Shown piece by piece: positions 1 to 7,298 of a stretch of 12,541 nt of DNA. The position numbers and the translations under genes are program-made. Under the pieces are notes generated by a model. The model made no database searches, was not told where the DNA came from, and saw only the letters and a list, made by a program, of their open reading frames with translations. Source of the stretch: Thermoanaerobaculia bacterium. GTDB taxonomy: Bacteria; Acidobacteriota; Thermoanaerobaculia; Multivoradales; UBA5704. Position 1 is the first letter of the stretch. Each line of letters begins with the position of its first letter. The DNA lies in assembly GCA_030150965.1 (NCBI GenBank), contig JASLEW010000678.1, positions 1 through 12,541 of the forward strand. Reading direction: 5' to 3'.

Positions 1-309
1 CCGAGCGAGCCCCTCAGCCTCTTCATCCGTTGCGGCGAGCGCTATACGCCGCCAGCCGCCGCGGGTCCTTGGGAGGTCATCACCCTCCCCGGCGACCTTG
101 CCCCGAACGACCTCCCAGTCGCGGTGACCGCCGCGCGCGAAGCGCTGCGCGGACGGCGCTCGGCCCGTCTGCTGATCGCGGGACCGGTGGCGCTCGGCAT
201 TGCCCTCGGCCAAGGGCTGGCCCATGAACCGGTGGCGATCGATTACCTCCAGCTCAACCAGGTCAGCAAGGAGTTCGAGGTCTGGTTGAGCAACCGCAGG
301 AATCTCTAG
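1..309 (+). CDS. C-terminal part of a probable SAVED-domain cyclic-oligonucleotide sensor protein (5' end outside window)
   Basis: The frame is open from base 1 to a TAG at 307-309, giving the last 102 residues of a longer protein. The segment LLIAGPVALGIALGQGLA, then VAIDYLQL and EFEVWL, has the pattern I know from the C-terminal half of SAVED domains: a strand, a Pro/Ala helix with a small-residue LG turn, then a strand of the D-Y/Y-D type ending near a YEVW-like motif. SAVED domains bind cyclic oligonucleotides and switch on a fused or partner effector (protease, nuclease, TIR); they occur in CBASS and in type III CRISPR loci. The gene ends 122 nt before cas10 on the same strand, which suits an ancillary effector of this CRISPR system. 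The effector half lies upstream and is unseen, so its activity is unknown. The family call is by pattern only; a CARF-type or unrelated Rossmann protein is the main alternative. Confidence 0.62.
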   Translation, partial: PSEPLSLFIRCGERYTPPAAAGPWEVITLPGDLAPNDLPVAVTAAREALRGRRSARLLIAGPVALGIALGQGLAHEPVAIDYLQLNQVSKEFEVWLSNRRNL

Positions 310-340
310 GCTCTGCGGCGCTTCTGCGACCCGCCCATCA

Positions 341-351
341 GATGCTAAGCT
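341..351 (+). promoter_or_regulatory. Possible extended -10 promoter element of the cas operon
   Basis: TGCTAAGCT (343-351) follows the extended -10 pattern TGnTAnnnT and lies in the 122-nt gap before cas10. A near-copy, TGCTAAGAT, lies upstream of hicB at 8801-8809. I see no convincing -35 hexamer at 17 nt. Transcription would start near 357, leaving about 75 nt of leader before cas10. Inference from motif and position only. Confidence 0.3.
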
Positions 352-368
352 GCAATATGACCCCGCAA

Positions 369-388
369 GGTCCGGCCGTGGCCGGGCC
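369..388 (+). repeat. Hairpin in the leader before cas10
   Basis: GGTCCGGCC and GGCCGGGCC face each other across GT, giving a 9-bp stem with one G-U pair if transcribed. It sits between the possible -10 element and the cas10 start. There is no T-run after it, so it does not look like an intrinsic terminator. It could affect cas operon mRNA structure, or could be chance in such GC-rich DNA. Confidence 0.3.
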
Positions 389-431
389 TCCCTGGCCCGC
401 CCGTGTGGCCTGCTGAGCGCGCACTATCGCG

Positions 432-2249
432 ATGCCGCTGCCGACCATCGACGACCTCCGCACCGACCTGCAGCGTGGCCTCGCTGCCGCCATGCTCGAC
501 GGCGCTCCGGCCGGGCTCAGCGCGGATCAAGCCGCCGAGGCCGCGCGCGCCGTCGTCGCCGGCCACGGCCTGCCCGCCGCAGTCGCCGCCCGCTTCGGCG
601 AGACGCCGGTCTGCACCCTGGTGAGCTTCGACGCCGACCGTATCCAGGCCTGGGTGTTCGCGTCGGAGCGGGTGCAGGTGGCGAAGGGCGCCTCGCAGAC
701 CCTCGATCGCCTCAACCAGACGCTGCGCGAGCGGGCGCTCGCGATCCCTGGCGTTCACGGCATCGTCTATTCGGCGGGTGGGGGAGGGATGCTTTTCGCC
801 GGCGCGTCCGCTGCCAGCTCGCCACCGCTGGCGCGGCAGCTGGAGGAGAGGGTTCGCGATCGGCTCGAAGCCAACAGTCATGAGCTGACGTTCACCGTCG
901 TTGCGCTCCCCCTCTGCTCGCGCGATCTGCTTCCCTCCGCCCCGGCGATCAGCCTCTCCGGCGCCCTTCATCGCTTCACCGTCGTCGATGGCCTGCGCGG
1001 CGCCCTGACCCGCCTCCAGGTCGAGCTCCGCGCCCGCAAGGATGCCGCGCCTCGCCGCGGCGGCGCCGGCGTCCAGCTGCTCGCGCGGCCAGGAGCCGCC
1101 AGCGAGCGCTGCCCCTCCTGCGGCCGCCGGCCACCGGGCGCCGACCCCCTGGTCGACGATGGCCCGCAGAGCTGGTGCGGCTGGTGCCGCGGCCTGCGTC
1201 AGGTCTGCCTCGACGGCGGTCGCCAGCCGCGCGAGCCCCGCCACGGCACACCCCGCTCGCCGACCTTCTCCGACCTCGCGGAGTCTTCGCCGCGCCGGCG
1301 GCGTTACCTCGGCTTCGTCGCCGTCGACGGCAATGGCATGGGCAGCGTCCTGCAGGGGGTTCGCGACCTCGTCCAGTTGCGCGCCTTCAGCGAGGTGACC
1401 TCTCACATTTACAGCGCGGCGCGTGCCGGCGTCGAAGCCGTCCTCGCCGGCGGCTTCCTCGATCCTCTCTGGGATCCGGCGGACGCCTATCTCTCCCTCT
1501 TGAGCGGCGGCGACGAGATCACCGTCGTGCTGCCCGCGGCTGCGGCGCCCCTGACCGCGCTCACCCTCCTGCGCAGCGTGGAGAGCGGCTTTGACGCGGC
1601 GGCCGTCCGCGGTGGGCTGCTGCACGACGCCTTCGAGCACGACGCACCTCTGCTTGCCAAGCTTGCCCATGCCGGTGCCGCGGCCGGCCTGGTGATCGCC
1701 CAACCGAGTTACCCGGTGCGCCTGCTGCGCAGGTACGCCGACACTCTGCAAAAGCAGGCCAAGGCCGCGTGCGCCGCGCGCGGCTCGCGCTCCGGCGTGG
1801 CCTGGTCGCTGCTCACCGATTCCTCGCCGCTGCCGGAAGGAACGACCGGCGCCACCGAGCCGGGCGACCTCGATCTCGACAGCTTCGAGCAGCTCTGGCG
1901 CGAGGCGCGGGAGGCACGAGACTCCGCCTTGCCGAGGGCTGCCCTGCAGCGCCTGGTCAATCAGTACCGTGATGAGGACGACAGCCTGCGCTCCCTGCCC
2001 GCCGGCGCCGCACGGCGGGAGGCGCTGGATCGCCTGGCCGCCAACTTCTTCCGCTACCAGCTCGCGCGCAACTCAGCGCTCGCCGCCTGGTGGGAAGCCG
2101 TCGCGCCCGCCGGCGCCGCGCTGGGACGACCCGCGGCAGAGGACCCCGTCGCCGCATGGTTCGGCGCCGGCGGCGGCCGAAAGCTCGCGCAGCTCGTCGA
2201 TCTGTTGTCGATCGAGCCCTTTCCTGACGCCGCGGGGCCGCCCCGGTGA
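432..2249 (+). CDS. cas10: Cas10, large subunit of a type III CRISPR complex, HD-less, GGDE cyclase motif
   Basis: Cas10 binds crRNA-guided RAMP subunits and, on target RNA recognition, makes cyclic oligoadenylates through two palm domains. Seen here: a first palm starting near residue 62 with SFDADRIQAWVF and KGASQTLDRLN (85-95) and a GGGG turn (116-119); a zinc ribbon, C227-x2-C230 and C249-x2-C252; a second palm with YLGFVAVDGNGMGSVL (metal ligand D299); the cyclase loop LLSGGDEITVVLP with GGDE at 359-362; and the LLRRYADTLQKQAKAA helix typical of Cas10. The protein is 605 residues. Only about 60 residues precede the first palm, so the N-terminal HD DNase domain found in many Cas10 proteins is absent. 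The usual GGDD is GGDE; Glu is accepted at this place in GGDEF cyclases, so activity is likely but unproven. The stop overlaps the next start (GTGA). The ATG at 432 has no clear Shine-Dalgarno. Confidence 0.93.
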   Translation: MPLPTIDDLRTDLQRGLAAAMLDGAPAGLSADQAAEAARAVVAGHGLPAAVAARFGETPVCTLVSFDADRIQAWVFASERVQVAKGASQTLDRLNQTLRERALAIPGVHGIVYSAGGGGMLFAGASAASSPPLARQLEERVRDRLEANSHELTFTVVALPLCSRDLLPSAPAISLSGALHRFTVVDGLRGALTRLQVELRARKDAAPRRGGAGVQLLARPGAASERCPSCGRRPPGADPLVDDGPQSWCGWCRGLRQVCLDGGRQPREPRHGTPRSPTFSDLAESSPRRRRYLGFVAVDGNGMGSVLQGVRDLVQLRAFSEVTSHIYSAARAGVEAVLAGGFLDPLWDPADAYLSLLSGGDEITVVLPAAAAPLTALTLLRSVESGFDAAAVRGGLLHDAFEHDAPLLAKLAHAGAAAGLVIAQPSYPVRLLRRYADTLQKQAKAACAARGSRSGVAWSLLTDSSPLPEGTTGATEPGDLDLDSFEQLWREAREARDSALPRAALQRLVNQYRDEDDSLRSLPAGAARREALDRLAANFFRYQLARNSALAAWWEAVAPAGAALGRPAAEDPVAAWFGAGGGRKLAQLVDLLSIEPFPDAAGPPR

Positions 2250-4162
2250 AGGCCTTCTCGATCCATGTCCGCCCCGCCGTGGCGGCTCTGTCGATCGGCG
2301 GTCAGGCCTCGCCTGATCGCGGCGGCGACCACGCGACCGCCCGCGACCATCAGGGCCGCCTGGTCATTCCCGCATCGGCGCTCCGCGGAGCATTGCGCAT
2401 CGAGCTTGAGCGGCTGCTGCTGGGCCGCGACGCAAATGCGGTGGTGTGCAACCCCAATCAGCCGCCGCCCGCCGCGCCCAGCCGCTCCTGCGACTGCGCG
2501 GTCTGCCGGCTCTTCGGCGAGCCGGGGGGTGCCACGGGCACGCTGCGCCTCGAAGATGCCGTGCTCCCCACCGCCCTCCAGCCGGCGGTCCTGCGCCCGC
2601 GCATCGCCATGAGCCGCCGCACGCGCACGGTGGTCGACCAGCATCTCGGATTCCTGGAGACCAGCGATCTGTTGGGCGGCGATCCTGCCCCTGATCTCCC
2701 GGTGGCCGAGGTCTTTAAGGCGGCGGCTCGGCTGGTCCCGCGTGGCCCTGGGGAGACCGCGGCAGCACTCGAGGATCTGCAGAACCTGCGCGCCGCCTGC
2801 GCCGCCCTGACGGCGATCGGCGGCGGCCGGGCGCGTGGCCTCGGCTGGGTGGAGTGCTCGCTGGTGGAGGATCCGGCTGCCGCCCCGGCGCCCGACCCCG
2901 ACACCCCGGCCAGCCAACCGCGAACGGACACCGCCGCCCTCCGCCTCTGCTTTGAAGCGCTGGCGCCGCTTCATTTCGGGCAGGGCCGGCCGATCGCTTT
3001 CTTTCAGCCCACCCTGACCCACGCTCCGGGCTCGACCGTGCGGGGCGCCGTCTCCTTCGCCCTTCTCGAAGGCCGCCTGTGCGGCGCGGGCGAGGAGGCT
3101 TTCCAGGCCCTCGCCGAACGCGCCACCTTCGGCTCGGCGCGCATGGCGGGCGACGTGCCCTCGGCCACCCGGCGGCGCTGCCGTCCGTTCGAGCACGTCT
3201 TCGACGGCCTGGTGGCGGAGATCCTGCAGCGTCAGGCCGCGCGTTACGGCGTGGCGCTGGCGGCCACGCCCGGCGGCGAGTGCGCCCATCCGGGCTGCCG
3301 GGCGCCGAAGATTCTGCCCCACCCCAGGCGCGCCGGCGCGCCGCTCCCCGTGCAGCGCGTCCGCGGCCGCACCGCGCTCAACCGCCTCACCGCCACCGCG
3401 ATGGATCAGAAGCTCTACTCGGTCGAGGTGCTCGAACCCGCGACCCAGACAGCGGGTGGCGCCACGCCGCCGCCCGGCCCTCTGCGGCTTCAGGCAGAGG
3501 TGCGCGGCCTTGAGCCCGCCTCCGCCGCCCTGCTCTCTGCGCTCGACGGTCGCGAGGTCTGGTTGGGCGGCAAGCGCTCGAAGGGCATGGGCCGCTGCCG
3601 GCTGACGGTCGAACGGGAAGCATCCTTGCTGCCCCTCCCCGCCGCGGACGCCGCCGCCGCCGCCCAGGCGGCGGTCGAGGCGCTGTCCCAGGCGCTGAGC
3701 GAGGGCTGGCAGACCGTGCGCACCGGCGCGCCGGCGTTGCGCGAGCGGCTGCTCGCCGAGGACGAGCTGGCCCTGGCCCTCGTGCTGAGCGAGCCCTGGA
3801 GCCCGGACGTGGCGCCCCACGCGCTCGTCGCGACGATCCACGCCGGACCCATCGCGGCCGCCGAGGCCGGCAGCGGCGCGAGCCCTGCGCTGCGCTGCCT
3901 CGACGCCTTCCTCGCCCTGGGCGAGGAGGGCCGCTTCGGCGCCAACGAGGCCCGCCGCTATGGCGGCGCCGAGGCTCTCACCGGCGAGATGCCGCCGCGC
4001 CTGGTGGCGGCGGCAGGATCGGTCTATGTCTATGCCGTGGGGCGGGAGCTGCTGCGCTCGCGCCTCGGCGCCTGGGTCGAGCAGGGCTTGCTCGGCGCCG
4101 GCGTGAACCACACGATCGGCTGGGGGCGGTTCGCCGTGCGCGGTCCGGACCCCGATTTCTGA
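2246..4162 (+). CDS. Cas7-Cas5 fusion RAMP protein (Csx10-like C-terminal part), type III-D-like backbone subunit
   Basis: A 638-residue protein starting with GTG inside the cas10 stop (GTGA overlap). Residues 1-206 form a Cas7-type RAMP: D28 sits six residues before R33-D34, as the catalytic Asp of Csm3 does, followed by VIPASALRGALR (40-51), a Cys cluster (C68, C82, C84, C87) before RLFG, and a glycine loop GGGRARGLGW (192-201). Residues 207-228 are an Ala/Pro/Asp linker. Residues 229-456 form a second RAMP with GRTALNRLTATAMDQKLYS (374-392), a signature I associate with Csx10/Cas5-type RAMPs, and the loop GGKRSKGMGR (441-450). Residues 457-638 are a third, weaker RAMP-like part ending in GAGVNHTIGWGRF (617-629). 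Cas5-type subunits hold the 5' handle of the crRNA, and Cas7 subunits line the guide and cut target RNA. The domain boundaries are my estimate. That it is a RAMP fusion is firm; the Csx10 identity is likely. Confidence 0.82.
   Translation: MKAFSIHVRPAVAALSIGGQASPDRGGDHATARDHQGRLVIPASALRGALRIELERLLLGRDANAVVCNPNQPPPAAPSRSCDCAVCRLFGEPGGATGTLRLEDAVLPTALQPAVLRPRIAMSRRTRTVVDQHLGFLETSDLLGGDPAPDLPVAEVFKAAARLVPRGPGETAAALEDLQNLRAACAALTAIGGGRARGLGWVECSLVEDPAAAPAPDPDTPASQPRTDTAALRLCFEALAPLHFGQGRPIAFFQPTLTHAPGSTVRGAVSFALLEGRLCGAGEEAFQALAERATFGSARMAGDVPSATRRRCRPFEHVFDGLVAEILQRQAARYGVALAATPGGECAHPGCRAPKILPHPRRAGAPLPVQRVRGRTALNRLTATAMDQKLYSVEVLEPATQTAGGATPPPGPLRLQAEVRGLEPASAALLSALDGREVWLGGKRSKGMGRCRLTVEREASLLPLPAADAAAAAQAAVEALSQALSEGWQTVRTGAPALRERLLAEDELALALVLSEPWSPDVAPHALVATIHAGPIAAAEAGSGASPALRCLDAFLALGEEGRFGANEARRYGGAEALTGEMPPRLVAAAGSVYVYAVGRELLRSRLGAWVEQGLLGAGVNHTIGWGRFAVRGPDPDF
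2864..2929 (+). other. Low-complexity Ala/Pro linker joining the Cas7 and Cas5-like halves
   Basis: Codons 207-228 of the fusion encode a stretch rich in Ala, Pro, Asp and Thr with no hydrophobic core residues, between the glycine loop of the first RAMP and the first strand of the second (ALRLCFEALAPLHFG). It marks where two ancestral genes were joined. Confidence 0.6.
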
Positions 4163-4178
4163 GCCGTGGCGAGCGGAT

Positions 4179-4183
4179 GGAGG
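4179..4183 (+). promoter_or_regulatory. Shine-Dalgarno GGAGG deciding the start of the small-subunit gene
   Basis: GGAGG lies 8 nt before the ATG at 4192. The other in-frame ATG, at 4177, overlaps this motif and has only GAGCG in front. The later start is therefore preferred. Confidence 0.5.
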
Positions 4184-4191
4184 TGGTGCCA

Positions 4192-4599
4192 ATGGAGGTT
4201 GCAACCAACGCCGCTGGGAGCACACCCGCGGAGATCCTGGCAAAGCACAAAGCTTGGCTGGTCGGACAGGGCGACGAAATCGGCAAGAAAGCTCGCCGCA
4301 ACTCCGACTGGGCGAGCCAGGCCCGCACTCTCCTGGAGGCTGCCCGCTCCGAGACCGAGCCCGCCGTGATCCTGAACCTCCTGCGCTACCAGCGGGCGCG
4401 CAATAAGAACTGGGTCACCCCAGAAAATGTCTTTTCGCCGCTGGAGCAGGCGATGAACGAGTGCATCAAGAGGGCCGCCCAGGCCCCGGATGTCGCGCTT
4501 GAGCTGATGCGCCATCTGCTCGTCTACACCCTGCGCGCCTACACCTACGAATGGAAGCTGGCGGAAAAGGAGGGGCGTCAGGGGAGGCCGACGTCATGA
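4192..4599 (+). CDS. Small helical subunit of the type III complex (Cas11-like)
   Basis: 135 residues from the ATG at 4192 (140 from the ATG at 4177). It is almost wholly helical by composition, with amphipathic stretches such as AVILNLLRYQRARNKNW, FSPLEQAMNECIKRA and VALELMRHLLVYTLRAYTYE. Size, helical nature and position between the Cas5-like fusion and a Csm3-like gene fit Cas11, the small subunit (Csm2, Cmr5 and relatives) that fills the inner filament and contacts target RNA. Primary-sequence similarity among Cas11 proteins is low, so the family is inferred from context. Its stop overlaps the next start (ATGA), implying coupled translation. In III-D2 systems the Cas11 part is fused to the C-terminus of Cas7-Cas5; here it is the next free gene in the same order. 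Confidence 0.65.
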   Translation: MEVATNAAGSTPAEILAKHKAWLVGQGDEIGKKARRNSDWASQARTLLEAARSETEPAVILNLLRYQRARNKNWVTPENVFSPLEQAMNECIKRAAQAPDVALELMRHLLVYTLRAYTYEWKLAEKEGRQGRPTS

Positions 4600-5414
4600 C
4601 CCCGCCTGCGCACGACCGTCTGCTGCAGCGTTACTCGATCCGCGGCGACCTCGTGTGCGATACCGCCGTCCACGTCGGCGCGGGCGGAACCGGCGTCGAG
4701 GCGCTCGCCACCGACATGCCGGTCGCCCGCGACGGCCGCGGCCGTCCGTATCTGCCGGGAGCCTCCCTGCGGGGCGCCCTGCGCTCCGGCATCGAGTCGT
4801 TGCTGCGCGGTCTCGACCGGCCCGGGCAACGGGTCTGCGATCCCTTCGACAAGCATCCGAGCGCCGGCCAGAGCTGCTCCGAGCGGGTCAACCAGGCGCG
4901 CCAGGAGCGTCAGACCCTGACCGAGGCGGACGCTTTTCAGCTGGCCTGGGACAACGCCTGCGAGGTTTGCAAGCTCTTCGGCCACTCCTTTCTCGCCTCC
5001 CGGGTCCGCCTCGCCGACCTCCCCCTGCAGCCCCTGCCGGGCGCCGCGCTCACCTACACCCGCGACGGCGTCGGCCTCGACCGCGACCTGCGCACCGCGG
5101 CGCGCGGCATCCTCTTCAACTTCGAGGCCGTTCCCGCCGCGGCGTGCTTTACGCTTCGCATCGAGTTCGAGAACGCCGAGCCGCACGAGATGGGGCTGCT
5201 GCTCATCGGCCTCGACCTCTTCGCCGAGGGGCTGGCGACGGTCGGCGGCAAGAGCGCCCGTGGCCTCGGCCTGGCGCGCGTCGAGAGCCTGGCGATCGTG
5301 CGGCGCAAACCGGCGGACTTCTTCGCCGGCACCGGCGGCGCGACCCTCGGCGACGACGACCTGAGAGAGTTCCGTGCCGCGGCCCAGCGCCACTACCTGG
5401 AAGGAGCCGACTGA
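4596..5414 (+). CDS. Csm3-like Cas7 RAMP protein with catalytic Asp
   Basis: 272 residues. The ATG at 4596 overlaps the preceding stop (ATGA) and has GGGGAGG about 8 nt upstream, so it is preferred to the in-frame ATG at 4551. The N-terminus has the Csm3 layout: HVGAGGTG (26-33), D40 in TDMPVARDGRGRPYLPGASL, aligned with the RNA-cleaving Asp of Csm3 (Asp, six residues, then Asp, then PY(I/L)PG(S/A)SL), followed by the RGALRS helix. C81, C94, C122 and C125 (CEVCKLFG) could bind zinc. The loop GGKSARGLG (217-225) is the RAMP glycine-rich loop. Cas7 subunits form the crRNA filament and each cuts target RNA once. Encoding one copy beside distinct Cas7 paralogues points to a heteromeric filament, as in type III-D. 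Confident as Cas7; the exact subfamily is less certain. Confidence 0.85.
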   Translation: MTPPAHDRLLQRYSIRGDLVCDTAVHVGAGGTGVEALATDMPVARDGRGRPYLPGASLRGALRSGIESLLRGLDRPGQRVCDPFDKHPSAGQSCSERVNQARQERQTLTEADAFQLAWDNACEVCKLFGHSFLASRVRLADLPLQPLPGAALTYTRDGVGLDRDLRTAARGILFNFEAVPAAACFTLRIEFENAEPHEMGLLLIGLDLFAEGLATVGGKSARGLGLARVESLAIVRRKPADFFAGTGGATLGDDDLREFRAAAQRHYLEGAD

Positions 5415-6352
5415 TGTTCCGCAAGCTCTACAACCAGGCCATCTTCAGCGGCTCGCTGCGCCCGGATGGACCGCTCCTCGTCGTCCAGGGCGGAGCGTCG
5501 CTCGATCCGCTGGCCCCCGACCTGGCGTTCGTCCGCACCCTGCGCGGCGGTGAGCCCACGGTCTACCTCCCCGGTTCGTCGCTTAAGGGAGTGCTGCGCG
5601 CCCAGGGCGAACGTCTCCTGGCGACGGCGATCGGTGACAGCGCGGCGGAGGAGCCCTTCAACTCCAAGGCTCCGCGCCGCTCTGCGGCGCAGCACGAACG
5701 CGAGAAGAAGGACGGCGAAACCTCTGCCGTCTACGCCCTCTCCTGTGAGGCGGACCGGCTGTTCGGCTCGACCCAGATCGCCGGCCGCCTGCGCATCGGC
5801 GACGCCTGCCCGGCGACACCCGAAGCTGCCACCGCCGCCAACCGCACCGAGGTGCGCTACGGCGTCGCCATCAGCCGGGCCAAGCAGTCGGTCCAGGTCG
5901 GGCCGTTCGAGCAGGAGGCGGTCACCGGCGGCAGCTTCAGCTTCCAGGCCACCCTGGAGAACTTCGAGCTCTGGATGCTGTCGTTGGTCATCCAGGTCTT
6001 CCGCGACCTGCACGAGGGGCTGGTCCAGGTGGGCCACAGCAAGTCCCGTGGCTTCGGCACCGTGCTGGTCGACGAGCCAACCCTGCGCCTGCGCTGGCCC
6101 GGCGCCGCTCCGCCGCGGCTCGAGGGCGTCGGCGCGCGGGAGAGCTCCGCGGCCGTCCGCACCGCCTACGCCCTCGATGCTGCGGACTGGGTCGAGCTGC
6201 CGGCCGGCAGCACCGCCGAGCGCGACGGCCTCTTCGCCGCCTATCGCTACCTCGGCTGGGAGGAGATCGACCGCGTGCAGGATCGGCTCGCCGCCGGACC
6301 ATGGCCGGCATTTGTGACCCGCGCCCGCCGAGGAGCCGGCCATGGGACATAG
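5414..6352 (+). CDS. Csx7/SSO1426-like Cas7 RAMP protein
   Basis: 312 residues. The ATG shares one base with the previous stop (TGATG), and AAGGAG lies 7 nt upstream. The N-terminus MFRKLYNQAIFSGSLRPDGP, then PDLAFVRT (35-42) and PTVYLPGSSLKGVLR (48-62), matches my memory of the SSO1426 family of CRISPR RAMPs (Csx7). D36 lies five residues before R41, as the catalytic Asp of Csm3 lies before its Arg, so it is the candidate RNase residue. CEADRLFG (111-118) replaces the usual CxxC-x-LFG; one Cys is lost. The glycine loop is GHSKSRGFG (207-215). The last 90 residues or so, beyond that loop, are an extension with AYRYLGWEEIDRVQDRL. It overlaps the next gene by 11 nt. Role: a filament subunit cutting target RNA. 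Confidence 0.82.
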   Translation: MFRKLYNQAIFSGSLRPDGPLLVVQGGASLDPLAPDLAFVRTLRGGEPTVYLPGSSLKGVLRAQGERLLATAIGDSAAEEPFNSKAPRRSAAQHEREKKDGETSAVYALSCEADRLFGSTQIAGRLRIGDACPATPEAATAANRTEVRYGVAISRAKQSVQVGPFEQEAVTGGSFSFQATLENFELWMLSLVIQVFRDLHEGLVQVGHSKSRGFGTVLVDEPTLRLRWPGAAPPRLEGVGARESSAAVRTAYALDAADWVELPAGSTAERDGLFAAYRYLGWEEIDRVQDRLAAGPWPAFVTRARRGAGHGT

Positions 6353-7283
6353 CGCGGTGCCGCGCGCCTATCCCGAGATCGAGCGCGCGGCGTTCGTGTC
6401 TCACGCCACCTTCCAGCCTGGCCGCTGGACCGGCGTCCTCCACCTGACCTGGACGGTCGCCCCGGCCCACCCGGTCGTCATTGGCGCCGGCTGGTACGGC
6501 GTGCGCGGCGGCGAGGCGGAGCCCGACCGCCGCCCCAACCTGGGACCCCGGCGCCGGCAGCCCCTGCGCGTGCCCCCCATCGAGGTGGTGGCGGAGATCG
6601 TGCGCCGCGGCGGCGCCGGCGTCCCGGTGCTGCCGGGAAGCTCGCTCAAAGGCGCCGTTCGCCAGGTCTACGAGCTGCTCACCCCATCCTGCGCTCTCGC
6701 TCCCGGCCGCGCCTGCCGCATCAGCGTCCGCGAGCGCGAGCCGCAGGTCTGCCCCGCCTGCTCCCTGTTCGGGGGCGCCGGCCTCGGCGGCCGGCTCGCC
6801 TTCGGCGAGGCCGAGCCCTCCGCCGCGAACTGGAAGACCCTGATCGGCGTGCGCAAGACCCCGATGGCGTGGCAACCCGGCCAGCCAAAGGAGGGCACGT
6901 TCCGCGTCTATGGCCAGCGCCGCGCCATCCTTCCCGACGGCAGGCCCCCCGTCGAGGACGAGAACACCTGGGCCGTCTGGGGCCAGTTTCGCTCGCGCCT
7001 GCGCCTGACCAACGCCTCCGACGAAGAGCTCGGCGTCCTCTTTGGCGCCCTCGGCCTCGGTGCCGACAGCCCGATGGTCCGCGTCGGCGGCAAGAAGTAC
7101 CACGGCTTCGGCGCCGCCGACGTCGCCCTGGTCGAGGCCCGCCGAGCCCACCCGCCACCGCGTGCCGTCGTGCAAGCTGCCGACCTCGACGCGTGGGCCC
7201 GCGGCCTGGTCGACCGCTGGGTGACGCGCGTTCCCGGCCGCCAGACAACCTGGAAGGCGTTCCACGACGCGCTCGGCGCGTGA
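6342..7283 (+). CDS. Cas7-type RAMP protein lacking the usual catalytic Asp
   Basis: 313 residues. ATG with GAGGAG about 8 nt upstream, inside the end of the previous gene. The RAMP core is visible: PVLPGSSLKGAVRQVYELL (95-113), a Cys set (C117, C125, C137, C140 in CPACSLFG) that could hold zinc, and a glycine loop GGKKYHGFG (249-257). Between the first strand and PGSSLKG there is an insertion of about 40 residues rich in Gly, Arg and Pro. The place where other Cas7 paralogues carry the cleaving Asp reads VVAEIVRR, with no Asp. It may be a structural subunit or cap of the filament. The ORF ends with a helical tail, DAWARGLVDRWVTR. It could instead be a Csm5/Cmr6-like end subunit. Confidence 0.75.
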   Translation: MGHSAVPRAYPEIERAAFVSHATFQPGRWTGVLHLTWTVAPAHPVVIGAGWYGVRGGEAEPDRRPNLGPRRRQPLRVPPIEVVAEIVRRGGAGVPVLPGSSLKGAVRQVYELLTPSCALAPGRACRISVREREPQVCPACSLFGGAGLGGRLAFGEAEPSAANWKTLIGVRKTPMAWQPGQPKEGTFRVYGQRRAILPDGRPPVEDENTWAVWGQFRSRLRLTNASDEELGVLFGALGLGADSPMVRVGGKKYHGFGAADVALVEARRAHPPPRAVVQAADLDAWARGLVDRWVTRVPGRQTTWKAFHDALGA

Positions 7284-7298
7284 CCAAGAGCGAGCCAG

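Noticed and set aside
357..416. 19-codon upstream frame (ATG at 357) just after the possible cas promoter
   Set aside because: In frame with cas10 but ends 15 nt before it; too short and without a ribosome site or known leader-peptide pattern.
4177..4204. Tandem ATGGAGGT, also seen near 11467
   Set aside because: Explained by a Shine-Dalgarno followed by a Met-Glu-Val start; the match near 11467 belongs to the vapB palindrome and is likely chance.
2054..4243. 729-codon open frame on the - strand
   Set aside because: It is antisense to the clear Cas7-Cas5 fusion and rich in Arg, Gly and Ala; a shadow of GC-rich coding DNA. The long - strand frames at 345-1751 and 5988-7919 were rejected for the same reason.
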